From: Kumtagia ephedrae
GTDB lineage: Bacteria; Pseudomonadota; Alphaproteobacteria; Rhizobiales; Rhizobiaceae
DNA length: 64,000 nt
Direction: 5' to 3'
NCBI RefSeq assembly: GCF_003012745.1
Contig: NZ_PXYK01000002.1
Location: 124,001-188,000, forward strand
A program made the position numbers and the translations under genes. The notes beneath the pieces were generated by a model. It worked only from the letters and a program-made list of their open reading frames with translations. It ran no database searches and was not told where the DNA came from. How positions within the stretch are numbered: position 1 is the stretch's first letter; every line of letters begins with the position of its first letter. Below, piece after piece: positions 32,026-41,584 of this stretch.

Positions 32026-33174
32026 CTACATTCCGTAGGTCTCGACGTTGATCTTCGAATACGCCTCGTTCCAAAGCAGCTCCTGATAGGCTTCCGCACT
32101 GTCGATGCTGGCGACGAGGCCGACCCATTTCTCGAACAGCTCGGACATCTTCTGGACTGCCTGGTCGGTGTCCTTGAGGCCGTATTTCTCGGCGTAGGTT
32201 TTGGCGATCGACTTCAGGTCGGCATTCGTGAAGTCACGCGTCGCCTTGAGGAAGTCCTGCGCAGGCGCGACGATCTCGATGCCCTTCTTCTCAGCGGCCT
32301 CCAGGGCGGCCAGGTTGTTGACGCGGTAGTTCCAGGAGCCGTAGGCGGAACCATGCGCACCGACGCGCAGGAGCTCCGTGCGCTGCTCGGGCGTCAGGCT
32401 GGTCCAGACGTCGAGATTGACGTTCATCAGGCCGGTGCCGCCGAAGCCGCCTCCCGGCACGTCGCGGATGATGTACTTCACGGCATCGACGAGGCTGAGG
32501 TCCAGCAGTTCCGCCGCGCCGGAAAGCGAGCAGTCGAGAATGCCCTGGCTAAGCCCCTCGAAGATCTCGTTCTGCGGCACCGACACCGAGGTCGCGCCGA
32601 CCGAATTCGCCCAGCGGGTCCAGTGGGCGCCCGGCGCGCGGATGCGGACGCCCCGCATGTCGGCGGCCGTTTCGACCTTCTTCATGCACATCATCATGTA
32701 TTCGGTCGACGAGCTGGACGTGAACACCTGGTTCTGCGCCGTCATCTCGTCGATGCAGGCGGGGCAGTTGAGCGTGATGTATTCGATCAGCGCGCCCGTC
32801 CACGCGAGGCCGCCGCGATCGCCCGTATCATGCTGGGAGAACAGCATGGTCATTTCCGACACCATGGTCGAGTTCGGAAACTCCGCCGGGAAGTACGGGA
32901 ACAGCACCATGCCCATGTCGGCGATGTTGTCGCGCACGCCGCCCGACATCTCGGTGAAGCTGAGCAACGACTGCGGATAGACGCGAATGTCGAGATCGCC
33001 CTTGGAGATCTCCTTGGCGTAGGCGGCCGATGCCTCCTGCGCCTTCGCACCCGTCGAATTGGGCGCGAAGCCCGTTGCGTAGCGCAGATCCTTTGCCGCC
33101 GCCTGGCTCGCGCCGAGCGCAAGTCCAAGAAGAACGGTCGTGGTTATGCGTCCGAGCAGATTCGTCGATGTCAT
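32026..33174 (-). CDS. dctP: TRAP transporter substrate-binding protein (DctP), second system
   Basis: 382 aa with GGGAGGGACAC before the ATG and a signal peptide ending SQAAAKD. The middle has MRGVRIRAPGAHWTRWANSVG, where the RIRAPG Arg is the conserved ligand-binding residue, and LSQGILDCSLSGAAELL. It is about 50 residues longer than the quinate-type DctPs. It carries a cysteine-containing insert (NCPACIDEM) and a Met-rich stretch (EYMMMCMKK), so it belongs to a different DctP branch. It is the first gene of the operon reaching to 24597; the likely cargo is the acid activated by the ligase at 26618. Confidence 0.9.
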   Translation of the reverse strand: MTSTNLLGRITTTVLLGLALGASQAAAKDLRYATGFAPNSTGAKAQEASAAYAKEISKGDLDIRVYPQSLLSFTEMSGGVRDNIADMGMVLFPYFPAEFPNSTMVSEMTMLFSQHDTGDRGGLAWTGALIEYITLNCPACIDEMTAQNQVFTSSSSTEYMMMCMKKVETAADMRGVRIRAPGAHWTRWANSVGATSVSVPQNEIFEGLSQGILDCSLSGAAELLDLSLVDAVKYIIRDVPGGGFGGTGLMNVNLDVWTSLTPEQRTELLRVGAHGSAYGSWNYRVNNLAALEAAEKKGIEIVAPAQDFLKATRDFTNADLKSIAKTYAEKYGLKDTDQAVQKMSELFEKWVGLVASIDSAEAYQELLWNEAYSKINVETYGM

Positions 33175-33590
33175 GTGTCCCTCCCAGGAAGCGCCCTGCA
33201 AGCCGTCGCTTGCTTCATTTTTCGAGCGGCACTTTCGCGGAAAATCTGAACTGGCAGGGTTGCAGGCCAATGTCCCTTCGTCAGGGGACCCGGCCGGCGA
33301 TTGGGTTTTCGTGGGCGGCACGGCTGAGACGAACCCGGAGGTTCCATTCTCAAGGGACAGTGGTCGAACCGGTTTCCCGACCGATAACCGTTTCGATACT
33401 CCCAGGTCCGTTCTCGAAAAGGTCTCGGTCGTTCCCCCGGGAACGAAGGCCAGGCCCCAAACCGAGGCGGCCGAAAGGCGGTTCGGAAAGTGACCCCGGG
33501 TCGGCGATCTGTCGCCCCCGCTGGCGACCGGCGTTCGAGCGATGTCCGGATTTACAGACTTCGACTTGTCGCGGACCGGTATTCGACCAA
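33175..33590. other. Upstream region of the second TRAP operon with an 18-bp palindrome
   Basis: No gene was seen. TCGTTCCC CC GGGAACGA at 33429-33446 is a perfect palindrome with 8-bp arms, 255 nt upstream of dctP, and could be an operator or a hairpin. No convincing -35/-10 pair was found. The 3' end of the leftward Lrp gene adjoins at 33591. Confidence 0.4.
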
Positions 33591-34067
33591 TCAGGGCTCC
33601 AGCATCGGCAGGACGGTGGACTGCTTGACCTGGCCGAGCGCAAAACTCGATTCGATCGAGGCGACGCCTTCCAGCCGGGTAAGCTTCTGCTTCAGGAAGG
33701 TCTCGTAGGCCGGCAGGTCCTTCACCACGATGCGCAGCAGATAGTCGCGCTGCCCCGTCATCAGATAGCAGTCGACGATCTCGGGCCAGCGAGCGACTGC
33801 CGCGGCGAAGCGGTCGAGTTCCTCCTCGCGCTGGCGTTCCAGCTTGATCGAGGCGAAGACGCTGATCGGCAGGCCCACCTTCGCCTGGTCGACCACTGCG
33901 ACATAGCCCTTGATGACGCCGGCGGCCTCCAGCATCCGCACGCGGCGGGCGCAGGGCGACGCCGACAGGCCGGCCCTGCTGCCGAGCTGCTCGGTCGTGA
34001 GCCGGGCATCCTCCTGCAAGGCGACGAGCAGCTTCCGGTCGATTTCGTCGATTTCCGATTTTGGCAT
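33591..34067 (-). CDS. Lrp/AsnC-family regulator
   Basis: 158 aa from the ATG at 34067. N-terminal HTH: DEIDRKLLVALQEDARLTTE, then LGSRAGLSASPCARRVRMLE. The C-terminal RAM domain reads ISVFASIKLERQ and IVDCYLMTGQRDYLLRI. The gene diverges from an E1-type 2-oxoacid dehydrogenase. In Pseudomonas putida an Lrp-type regulator (MdeR) controls mdeAB, where MdeB is an E1 homologue for 2-oxobutyrate, so a matching role is plausible here. A 23-bp palindrome in the intergenic region is its probable site. Confidence 0.9.
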   Translation of the reverse strand: MPKSEIDEIDRKLLVALQEDARLTTEQLGSRAGLSASPCARRVRMLEAAGVIKGYVAVVDQAKVGLPISVFASIKLERQREEELDRFAAAVARWPEIVDCYLMTGQRDYLLRIVVKDLPAYETFLKQKLTRLEGVASIESSFALGQVKQSTVLPMLEP

Positions 34068-34088
34068 GGATACCCTGCACAAGCATCG

Positions 34089-34111
34089 ATGTTGGCTGAC
34101 AGAGCCAACAT
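34089..34111. promoter_or_regulatory. Palindromic operator candidate between the Lrp gene and the E1 gene
   Basis: ATGTTGGC (34089-34096) and GCCAACAT (34104-34111) are perfect inverted arms around a 7-nt spacer. The site is 22 nt upstream of the regulator start and 88 nt upstream of the E1 start, fitting an Lrp-family dimer site controlling both directions. Confidence 0.55.
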
Positions 34112-34199
34112 TGGCGCTGTTCTATATCAAGAATAGCCACATGGAGCGCGTGACGGCCACTATGATTTCTCATCATGACGCAGGGGGAATGGGAGACTC

Positions 34200-36590
34200 A
34201 TGGACAAGCGGCTTGCCTATCTCGCCGAACTCGAAAGGAAGGTGCTGTGGCTGTCGACTTGGATGATCCACAACGCCAATCACCTGCGCCCGAACGAGGA
34301 CGGCCTGAAGGTCGGCGGCCATCAGGCGTCCTCGGCCTCGCTCGCCACGATCATGACGGCCCTCTACTTCGCCGTGCTGAGGCCGGAGGACCGGGTGGCG
34401 GTCAAGCCGCATGCCAGTCCGATCTTCCACGCCATCCAGTATCTGCTCGGCAACCAGACGCGCGACAAGCTCGAGGCCTTCCGCGGCTACAAGGGCGCCC
34501 AATCCTATCCCTCGCGCACCAAGGACGTGGACGATGTCGACTTCTCAACCGGCTCGGTCGGGCTGGGAGTCGCGCAGACCCTGTTCTCCTCCCTAGTTCA
34601 GGACTATCTGCGCGCGAAGGAGATCGCCCATGAGCGCCCGGAAGGGCGCATGGTGGCGCTCATCGGCGATGCCGAGATGGACGAGGGCAACATCTTCGAG
34701 GCGCTGCTCGAGGGTTGGAAGCACGGCCTGCGCAATACCTGGTGGGTGGTCGACTACAACCGGCAGAGCCTCGACGCCGTCGTGCGCGAAGGCCTGTGGG
34801 AGCGCTTCGAGAAGATGTTCCGCAATTTCGGCTGGGACGTCGTCATCCTGAAATACGGCTCGCTGCTGCAGGAGGCCTTCGCCGAGCCGTCCGGCGAGCG
34901 GCTGCGCGACTGGATCGACAGCTGCCCCAACCAGCTCTACTCCGCGCTGACCTTCCAGGGCGGTGCCGCCTGGCGCAAGCGCCTGCTCGATGATCTGGGC
35001 GACCAGGGCGCCCTTTCACGACTCATCGAGAAGCGGTCGGACGATGAACTCGCACGGCTGATGACCAACCTCGGCGGCCACGATCTGCCGGCCCTGCTGG
35101 AGGCTTTCGAGTCGGCGCGCCGGCACGACCGGCCGGTCTGCTTCATCGCCTACACGATCAAGGGCTTCGGCCTGCCGCTGGCCGGCCACAAGGACAATCA
35201 CGCCGGCCTGATGACCCCGGCCCAGGTCGACAGCCTTCGCGAGCGCATGAACGTGCGCGCAGGACAGGAATGGGAGCCGTTCGAAGGGCTCGGCCTGAAC
35301 GATGGAGAAATTGCAGCCTTCCTTGCTGACATACCGTTCGCCGCCCAGGGCCGCCGCCGTTACGACGCACCTGCGATCGCAGTGCCGCAGCGGCTGGAAT
35401 TCACCCCGCAGGCATCGATGTCGACGCAGCAGGGTTTCGGCCTGCTCATGCACGAGATCGCCAAGCTGGACGACGACTTCCCGCGGCGGATCGTTACCAC
35501 CTCCCCGGATGTGACGGTGTCGACGAACCTCGGTCCCTGGGTCAACCGGCGGGGACTGTTCGCGCGCGAGGAGATGGCCGACCTGTTCAGGCGCGAGCGC
35601 ATACCCTCGACATTCAACTGGCAATTCTCGCCGAAGGGCCAGCACGTGGAGCTCGGCATCGCCGAGATGAACCTGTTCATCATGCTCTCGGCGCTCGGTC
35701 TGTCGCATTCCATCTTCGGCGAGCGGCTGCTGCCGGTCGGAACCCTCTACGATCCCTTCATCGAACGTGGCCTCGATGCCTTGAACTACGCCTGCTATCA
35801 GGATGCGCGCTTCATCCTCGCGGCCACTCCATCCGGCGTGACGCTGGCGCCGGAAGGCGGCGCGCACCAGTCGATCGCGACGCCGCTGATCGGCATGGCG
35901 CAGGACGGCCTCGCGAGCTTCGAGCCGGCCTTCGCCGACGAGCTCGCCGTCATCCTGCGCTTCGCCTTCGACTACATCCAGCGCGACGGGGCGGCGGAAC
36001 CCGACGAGGTCAACTGGCTGCGCGACGCGCTCGGCGGCGCCGTCTATCTGCGCCTGTCGACGCGCTCGATTGAGCAGCCGAAGCGCGACATCGACGACCA
36101 CCTGGCCGCCGAAATGATCAACGGCGCCTACTGGATGCGCAGGCCGGGGCCGAATGCGCAGGTCGTCATCGCCTATATGGGTGCCGTCGCGCCGGAGGCG
36201 GTGGAGGCGGTCGGGCTGATGGCGGAGGATCGCCGCGATGTCGGGCTGCTCGCCGTAACCTCGGCCGACCGGCTGCAAGCGGGATGGACCGCCGCTCAGC
36301 GCGCCCGCGAGCGCGGCCTCGTCCACGCCCGCAGCCATGTCGAGCGGCTGCTGGCGGCAGTGCCTGGCAATTGCGTACTGGTGACGGTGGTCGACGGCCA
36401 TCCGGCGACGCTGTCCTGGCTCGGCGGCGTCCACGGCCACCGCACCCGCGCCCTCGGGGTGGAGCATTTCGGCCAGACCGGCACCATCGCCGACCTCTAC
36501 CGGCACTACGGCATCGACACTCAAGGCATCGTGGCGGCTGCCCAGGCGGTCACGGCCGGACGGCCGATCCGCCATCTGCAGGCAATCTGA
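34200..36590 (+). CDS. Homodimeric E1-type 2-oxoacid dehydrogenase (transketolase-like, AceE/MdeB family)
   Basis: 796 aa, about 90 residues shorter than E. coli AceE. The thiamine-diphosphate motif is GDAEMDEG (156-163) through VDYNRQ (184-189). LKVGGHQASSASLATIMTALYF near residue 36 is the AceE-type N-terminal signature, and the second half carries VELGIAEMNLFIMLSALG. The start has GGGAGA upstream. No E2 or E3 gene is adjacent, so it would share those from elsewhere. With a divergent Lrp regulator it resembles MdeB, a 2-oxobutyrate-type E1, more than the housekeeping pyruvate enzyme. Alpha-proteobacteria normally use a two-subunit pyruvate E1, which supports a specialised role. Confidence 0.85.
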   Translation: MDKRLAYLAELERKVLWLSTWMIHNANHLRPNEDGLKVGGHQASSASLATIMTALYFAVLRPEDRVAVKPHASPIFHAIQYLLGNQTRDKLEAFRGYKGAQSYPSRTKDVDDVDFSTGSVGLGVAQTLFSSLVQDYLRAKEIAHERPEGRMVALIGDAEMDEGNIFEALLEGWKHGLRNTWWVVDYNRQSLDAVVREGLWERFEKMFRNFGWDVVILKYGSLLQEAFAEPSGERLRDWIDSCPNQLYSALTFQGGAAWRKRLLDDLGDQGALSRLIEKRSDDELARLMTNLGGHDLPALLEAFESARRHDRPVCFIAYTIKGFGLPLAGHKDNHAGLMTPAQVDSLRERMNVRAGQEWEPFEGLGLNDGEIAAFLADIPFAAQGRRRYDAPAIAVPQRLEFTPQASMSTQQGFGLLMHEIAKLDDDFPRRIVTTSPDVTVSTNLGPWVNRRGLFAREEMADLFRRERIPSTFNWQFSPKGQHVELGIAEMNLFIMLSALGLSHSIFGERLLPVGTLYDPFIERGLDALNYACYQDARFILAATPSGVTLAPEGGAHQSIATPLIGMAQDGLASFEPAFADELAVILRFAFDYIQRDGAAEPDEVNWLRDALGGAVYLRLSTRSIEQPKRDIDDHLAAEMINGAYWMRRPGPNAQVVIAYMGAVAPEAVEAVGLMAEDRRDVGLLAVTSADRLQAGWTAAQRARERGLVHARSHVERLLAAVPGNCVLVTVVDGHPATLSWLGGVHGHRTRALGVEHFGQTGTIADLYRHYGIDTQGIVAAAQAVTAGRPIRHLQAI

Positions 36591-36808
36591 CGGACGAAGT
36601 CCCCGATTTGGGCGGGGGCGATGCGGAATCCGGCGATGCTCGCCGCGTCCGCGGGGAGTGTGCCGAGCGAAGCGAAACGGCTGAGAGTGGTCAAGATCAA
36701 GAACCGCGGGCGTGGGGCCGTCGGTGATGCATCGCAGCCTTGCCCTGCCGGTCGATCTGCTCGACGGCCCTGAGAGGCAATCCGGCCGAGTGCGGCCAGC
36801 CGCCAGCC

Positions 36809-38329
36809 TCAATCTCCCGGTGACTGGAGTTGTTGCCGCAATTCCCGCTTCAGCACCTTGCCGTAGTTGCTCTTGGGCAGGGCGTCGACGAACAGGTAGC
36901 GCTTCGGCCGCTTGAAGCGGGCGATGTTGTCGTTGCAGAAGGCATCGAGCTCGTCCGGCGACGGCTGCCTGCCCCCGCACGGCACGATCACCGCCACGAC
37001 GATCTCGCCCCATTCGGGATGGGGCTGACCGACGACGCAGACCTCGGCGACGTCGGCATGCCGCAGCAGGACCTCCTCGACCTCGCGCGGATAGACGTTG
37101 GAGCCGCCGCTGATGATCACATCCTTGGAGCGGTCGCGCAGCGTCAGAAGACCCCTTGCGTCGAACGAGCCCATGTCGCCGGTGAACAGCCAGCCGCCCC
37201 TGAGGGCCTCCGCTGTCGCCTTCGGGTTGTTCCAGTAGCCCGACATGACGACGTCGCCGCGGCAGACGATCTCGCCGACCTCACCGGCCGGCAGCGGAGC
37301 GCCGTCCTCGCCGACTACCGCCACCTCGACGCCGAGGCGGGGATAACCCGCGGAGCCCAGCACGTCGGAGTCGTCGGCGGCGTGGTCGGCGCGGCGCAGC
37401 CCGGTGATGGTCATCGGCGCTTCGCCCTGGCCGTAGATCTGCATGAACACCTGGCCGAAGGCGGCGAGCGCCTTGCGCAGCTCCTCGACATACATCGGCC
37501 CACCGCCATAGACGATGGAGCGCAGGTTGCGCGGTCGAGCACCGCTGCGCTCGGCTTCGAGCCGCAGCCGCTGCACCATGGTCGGTGCCAAGAAGGCGCC
37601 GACGCCGGGGTGGCTTTCGCAAAGCGCCAGGAACTCCGCCGGATCGAAGGCGCCGCTGTCCGGCACCACCTGGCGCGCCGCGCGGGCGATGTAGGCGGGG
37701 ATGTAGAGGCCGGAGCCGTGCGACATCGGCGCGGCGTGCAGCAATGTGCAGTTCTCGTCGAGCGCCTCCATGTCGGCGAGATGCGCGAAGCTGCAGGCGT
37801 TGAGGTTGCGATGCGACAGCATCGCGCCCTTGGATCGGCCGGTCGTACCGGAGGTGAAGAACAGCCAGGCCAGCGCCGCGGGATCCGATTCGATGCGGCC
37901 CTGCCACTCCTCCCCCAGCATTGCGGCGTAGTCGGCGCCGCCGATCCGCACCAGCCGGCAGCCCTCGGCCGGCGAGCCCTTCAGCGCATCGGCCAGCGCG
38001 TCGACGATCTTCGCCGACACGAAGGCGATGCTGGCGCCGGAATCCTCCAGGATCTGCACCATCTCCTTGGGATGCAGCTTGGCGTTCACCGGCGCCACCG
38101 CCATGTTCGCCGCCCAGGTGCCGAAGAACAGCTCGACATATTCCGGGCAGTTCTCGCTCACCAGCGCAACGCGGTCGCCGGGCCGGCCCGTGGCGCGCAG
38201 TCCTGCCGCCAGCCTAAGTGCCCGCGAGCGCAGCTCGGCGAATGTCAGCAACTGGCCCGTTCCCCGGAAAACGGCACCGTGGTCGGGAAAGCGTCTCGCC
38301 GCTTGGTCGAGCAGGAAATAGCTGTTCAT
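36809..38329 (-). CDS. Acyl-CoA synthetase (AMP-binding, ANL superfamily)
   Basis: 506 aa from the ATG at 38329. LFFTSGTTGRSKGAMLSHRN near residue 158 is the P-loop; QIYGQGEAPMTIT replaces the common YGxTE motif; LFTGDMGSFDARGLLTLRDR and DVIISGGSNVYPRE follow; the catalytic Lys is in YGKVLKREL. It lies 4 bp after the flavin hydroxylase gene, in an operon with an alpha/beta hydrolase, and could activate a ring-cleavage or aromatic acid. The substrate is unknown. Confidence 0.9.
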   Translation of the reverse strand: MNSYFLLDQAARRFPDHGAVFRGTGQLLTFAELRSRALRLAAGLRATGRPGDRVALVSENCPEYVELFFGTWAANMAVAPVNAKLHPKEMVQILEDSGASIAFVSAKIVDALADALKGSPAEGCRLVRIGGADYAAMLGEEWQGRIESDPAALAWLFFTSGTTGRSKGAMLSHRNLNACSFAHLADMEALDENCTLLHAAPMSHGSGLYIPAYIARAARQVVPDSGAFDPAEFLALCESHPGVGAFLAPTMVQRLRLEAERSGARPRNLRSIVYGGGPMYVEELRKALAAFGQVFMQIYGQGEAPMTITGLRRADHAADDSDVLGSAGYPRLGVEVAVVGEDGAPLPAGEVGEIVCRGDVVMSGYWNNPKATAEALRGGWLFTGDMGSFDARGLLTLRDRSKDVIISGGSNVYPREVEEVLLRHADVAEVCVVGQPHPEWGEIVVAVIVPCGGRQPSPDELDAFCNDNIARFKRPKRYLFVDALPKSNYGKVLKRELRQQLQSPGD

Positions 38330-38333
38330 CGGC

Positions 38334-40145
38334 TCAGGCCGCCGCCAGCCTGCCGGCCCGCGCCGCAGCGCTACGGTCGGCCGCCGGCCGCGACAGGATC
38401 TTGCCCAAGGCATCGTCCAGCACCGCGACCGGATCGGCCTGCGCCGAAAACGATCGCCAGCCGACATGGTTGTCCGGCCGCACTAGGATGGCGCCGTCCT
38501 CGTTGACCTCGCGCAACCGCAGCCAAGCGCGCTCGGCGTCGACGCAGTCGCCGCTGTCGCCGACCGAAACCACCTTCAGCGCCACCCCGCTGCGCGCCGC
38601 AATCGCCATCGCCGCGTCGCGCCAGCCTGCGCCGTCGGTACCGGTGATCAGCACGAATTCGCCGGCGCCGGCGAGATCGAGCGTGGAAAGTCGCTTCCCG
38701 TCACGCTCCAGCCATGCATGCGGCAGGCGATGTCCCGGTCTCGTGGTCGGAACATAGCGGCCGCCCATCGGGTCGCGCTCCGGCGGGAACGTGCCGTCGG
38801 CAACCATCGCGCCCTGGTCATAGCGGAAACCGATCTCGAGGTCGTGCGCCTGCCATTCCATGCGCTGCACCCCGATCACCTGGTGGAGCCGGGCGCGCCG
38901 GGTGCGCCCTTCGTCATCGTCGGCGAAGAAGGCTGCGAAATTGCGTCGGCTGGCCTCGCCATCGCCGCGGACGAGGCCGATGCCGACATCGGTGAGTTGA
39001 TGGTTCTGGAAGGTGAGCAGCGCCCATTTGACGTTGCGGTTAGCGACCGGCCGTCGCTCGACCTCGTAGCTGTCGAGCAGACCGTCGCAAGCCTGCCCCT
39101 TCAGCACGGCGCTGAGCTTCCAGGCGAGGTTGTGCGCGTCCTGCACCGCCGAGTTGAGGCCGAGCCCCGTGGTCGGCGGATGCCGGTGCGCTGCGTCGCC
39201 CGCCAGGAAGACGCGGCCGAAGCGGTAGCGGTCGGCCAGCACGCCCTCGACGGTCCAGTGGCCGATGCCGATGATGTCCGGCTGCAGGTCCGGCAGCTTC
39301 AGCAGCTCGCGCATGCGCGGCAGCAGCGAGGCTTCGTCGAAGCGCGCCGGATCGTCCGGCCGGAAGCTGAAATGGAACATCCACTCCTCCGAATGGCGGT
39401 CGAACTTCGTCGGTCCGAGCTTGCCGAGCACGCCGCTGCTCCAGGAACCGCCTTCCGGGTTGACGAACCACGTCGTCATCGCATGGTCGTCGTCCCACCA
39501 TTGCGACAGGTCGGCGCGGAAATAGACGGTGACCATCTCGGCAAGATTGGCCGCGCCGGTGAGCCGGCTGCCGACGATCGGGCCGATGGTGCGGCCCCCA
39601 TCCGCGGCAATGACGTAGTCGGCGACGACCGTCTGCTCGTCGCCGCTGGCGCGGTTGCGGATTTGGGCGCGCACGACGCCGCGGTCCTGCTCCAGCGTCA
39701 CCAGCTCATGATTGTAAAGCAGGCCTGTCGGGTTGCGCACCTCTGCTTCGGTCCGCAGCAGCGGCTCCAGCCTGACCTGCGGATAAAGCGTGCTTTCACA
39801 AGGGCTGTCGGCCGCATAGGCGGTGAGCGGCCCGCCGCCAAAGGAATCGATGGCATAGAAGGTACGGCGGTCGAGCGGCCCGTCGCCGGCGAGGCTGGTG
39901 CACCAGCGGATCCTGGAGATGTATCTGAGCGGCATCGAGCGGCTGTAGACCGCGTCGGCGATGCCGAGCTGGCGGAACACTTCCATGGTGCGCTGGTTGA
40001 GGTAGCGTGCCTTGGGCAGCCGCCCGGGCGACGGGTGGCGCTCGACGAGCAGGGATTCGATGCCGAGTTCGGAGAGGGCGATCGACGACGACAGGCCGCA
40101 TCCGCCGCCGCCCACGATCAGCACCGGTACGCGACGTTCTCTCAT
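38334..40145 (-). CDS. FAD-dependent aromatic-ring hydroxylase (PheA/TfdB/MhpA type)
   Basis: 603 aa. The dinucleotide fold is LIVGGGGCGLSSSIALSELG near residue 8, the DG motif YVIAADGGRTIGPIVG lies near 180, and the second FAD motif is FLAGDAAHRHPPTTGLGLNS near 300. A C-terminal thioredoxin-like domain of about 170 residues follows (GHRLPHAWLERDGKRLSTLD), typical of phenol-type hydroxylases. It should hydroxylate an aromatic or quinone-like ring with NAD(P)H. It is cotranscribed with a hydrolase (14 bp upstream) and a ligase. Confidence 0.88.
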   Translation of the reverse strand: MRERRVPVLIVGGGGCGLSSSIALSELGIESLLVERHPSPGRLPKARYLNQRTMEVFRQLGIADAVYSRSMPLRYISRIRWCTSLAGDGPLDRRTFYAIDSFGGGPLTAYAADSPCESTLYPQVRLEPLLRTEAEVRNPTGLLYNHELVTLEQDRGVVRAQIRNRASGDEQTVVADYVIAADGGRTIGPIVGSRLTGAANLAEMVTVYFRADLSQWWDDDHAMTTWFVNPEGGSWSSGVLGKLGPTKFDRHSEEWMFHFSFRPDDPARFDEASLLPRMRELLKLPDLQPDIIGIGHWTVEGVLADRYRFGRVFLAGDAAHRHPPTTGLGLNSAVQDAHNLAWKLSAVLKGQACDGLLDSYEVERRPVANRNVKWALLTFQNHQLTDVGIGLVRGDGEASRRNFAAFFADDDEGRTRRARLHQVIGVQRMEWQAHDLEIGFRYDQGAMVADGTFPPERDPMGGRYVPTTRPGHRLPHAWLERDGKRLSTLDLAGAGEFVLITGTDGAGWRDAAMAIAARSGVALKVVSVGDSGDCVDAERAWLRLREVNEDGAILVRPDNHVGWRSFSAQADPVAVLDDALGKILSRPAADRSAAARAGRLAAA

Positions 40146-40159
40146 GATGATATCCCCGG

Positions 40160-41350
40160 TTACGATTCCAGAAGTCCGCGCGCCGCCAGCCAGTTGCGCT
40201 GCAGATCGATGGCCTCGGCGAGTTGCGCTGGCTGTCCGGCATAGTAGTGCGTAGCACCTTTGATGACGCGGAAGGTTTTGTCGGCGCTCGCCGCCGCGCG
40301 GTAGATCATACCGGTATGCGGCTGCGGCGCGGCGTCGTCGGCGCTGTTCTCGATGGCGAGGAACGGCACGCGGATATGCGCCGCGCAGGCGACGCCGTCG
40401 GCGCGCGAATCCCGGATCGACCATTGCGATAGCCATGAGCGCAGGGTCGAAAACCGGCCGAGCGCCACCGGCCCGGTGTTCACCGTCTCCGGATTGCCGA
40501 GATAGGACCAGCGCGGCCGCCGGTCGTTGGGATCGACCGACGGATCGACGAAGCGCGGATCGGCGAAGGTGCGGTGAGTGACGAAGCCGCGCTCCATCTC
40601 GCCCGAGTTGCGGCGGCGCAGCGTCTCGAGCGTCTCCAGCACCCAGCCCCGGATCCGGTCGATGCGCGCCAGTTGTGCCGCCCGGTAATGCGCCAGGAAA
40701 TCGGCGGAATAAGCTGGCTGGTTTGGATTGGCGGGATCGTAGATGTCGAGCTCACGGATGCGGTCGTCGGGATCGTGCTCGGTGCGCACCGACGGATCGA
40801 TGCTGTCCGCCAGCAGCTGGGCGCGCGAGATGTGCGCGGCCTGGAAGATCAGCGCGTCAGCGGGGATGAGTCCCGCGCCCTTGACGTTCACCGGATCGCC
40901 GGCAGGCGTCTCGGTGATCGTCGGATTCTCCGCCTGCGACTGATAGAACAGCGCCAGCGAGCCCCCGCCGCTCCACCCGACGATGACCACCTTCTCGTAG
41001 CCGAGGACCTCCTTGGCATGCCGGACATAGGCGCCGAGGTCCAGCAGGACCTTCTCCATGATCAGCGCCGCGTCGTTCTTGGCATAGCGGCTCGCCGCGC
41101 ACAGCACATGCGCGCCATGCTGCACCGCGGCGCGCGGCACCGGCAGCAGCTGCAGGGTCGAGGTCGGATGCATGAAGATCATCAGCGTCGAGGACGGTCG
41201 GCCTCTCGGCACCATCAGGATGCCCTCCAGGTTCACCGCGCCCTGGTTGCCAGCGAAGCCGTAGGTCTCGACGAAAGCAGCCTTTTCCTCGTATTGGAGG
41301 TGAACCCAGCGATAGTCCACTTCCAGCAGATCCCGCCCGGCGGATATCAT
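40160..41350 (-). CDS. Alpha/beta hydrolase of unknown substrate
   Basis: 396 aa, ATG with GAGGAGAG upstream. The nucleophile elbow is VGWSGGGSLALF near residue 125; the acid is probably in AIENSADDAAP and the base in KGATHYYAGQ near the C-terminus. A long cap region (residues 160-290) rich in Arg and Asp separates the strands, so it is not a simple meta-cleavage hydrolase. First gene of the hydrolase/hydroxylase/ligase operon, divergent from a MarR gene. Confidence 0.8.
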   Translation of the reverse strand: MISAGRDLLEVDYRWVHLQYEEKAAFVETYGFAGNQGAVNLEGILMVPRGRPSSTLMIFMHPTSTLQLLPVPRAAVQHGAHVLCAASRYAKNDAALIMEKVLLDLGAYVRHAKEVLGYEKVVIVGWSGGGSLALFYQSQAENPTITETPAGDPVNVKGAGLIPADALIFQAAHISRAQLLADSIDPSVRTEHDPDDRIRELDIYDPANPNQPAYSADFLAHYRAAQLARIDRIRGWVLETLETLRRRNSGEMERGFVTHRTFADPRFVDPSVDPNDRRPRWSYLGNPETVNTGPVALGRFSTLRSWLSQWSIRDSRADGVACAAHIRVPFLAIENSADDAAPQPHTGMIYRAAASADKTFRVIKGATHYYAGQPAQLAEAIDLQRNWLAARGLLES

Positions 41351-41584
41351 GCGCTCTCCTCGGCTTCGATCCGGGCCGGACTTGCCGCGCCCGATGAACG
41401 GAGTAGGAGCGGGCATCGAGCGGCGCTGTCCCCCGCCGCTGTTACAGCCGGACACGGGGTCGCCGACGCAATTTGGGCTCGTGCCGCATTCGGCGCGCGC
41501 TTGCCGGCGTTGCGCGCGCGGCTACAACTACCGATGTGGAAAGGAGCCCTGCGGCGAAGCCCGCAAGGCGCGTGAGGAGACAGG

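Noticed and set aside
35016-37013. 665-codon minus-strand frame opposite the E1 gene
   Set aside because: Antisense to a well-supported enzyme and low complexity.
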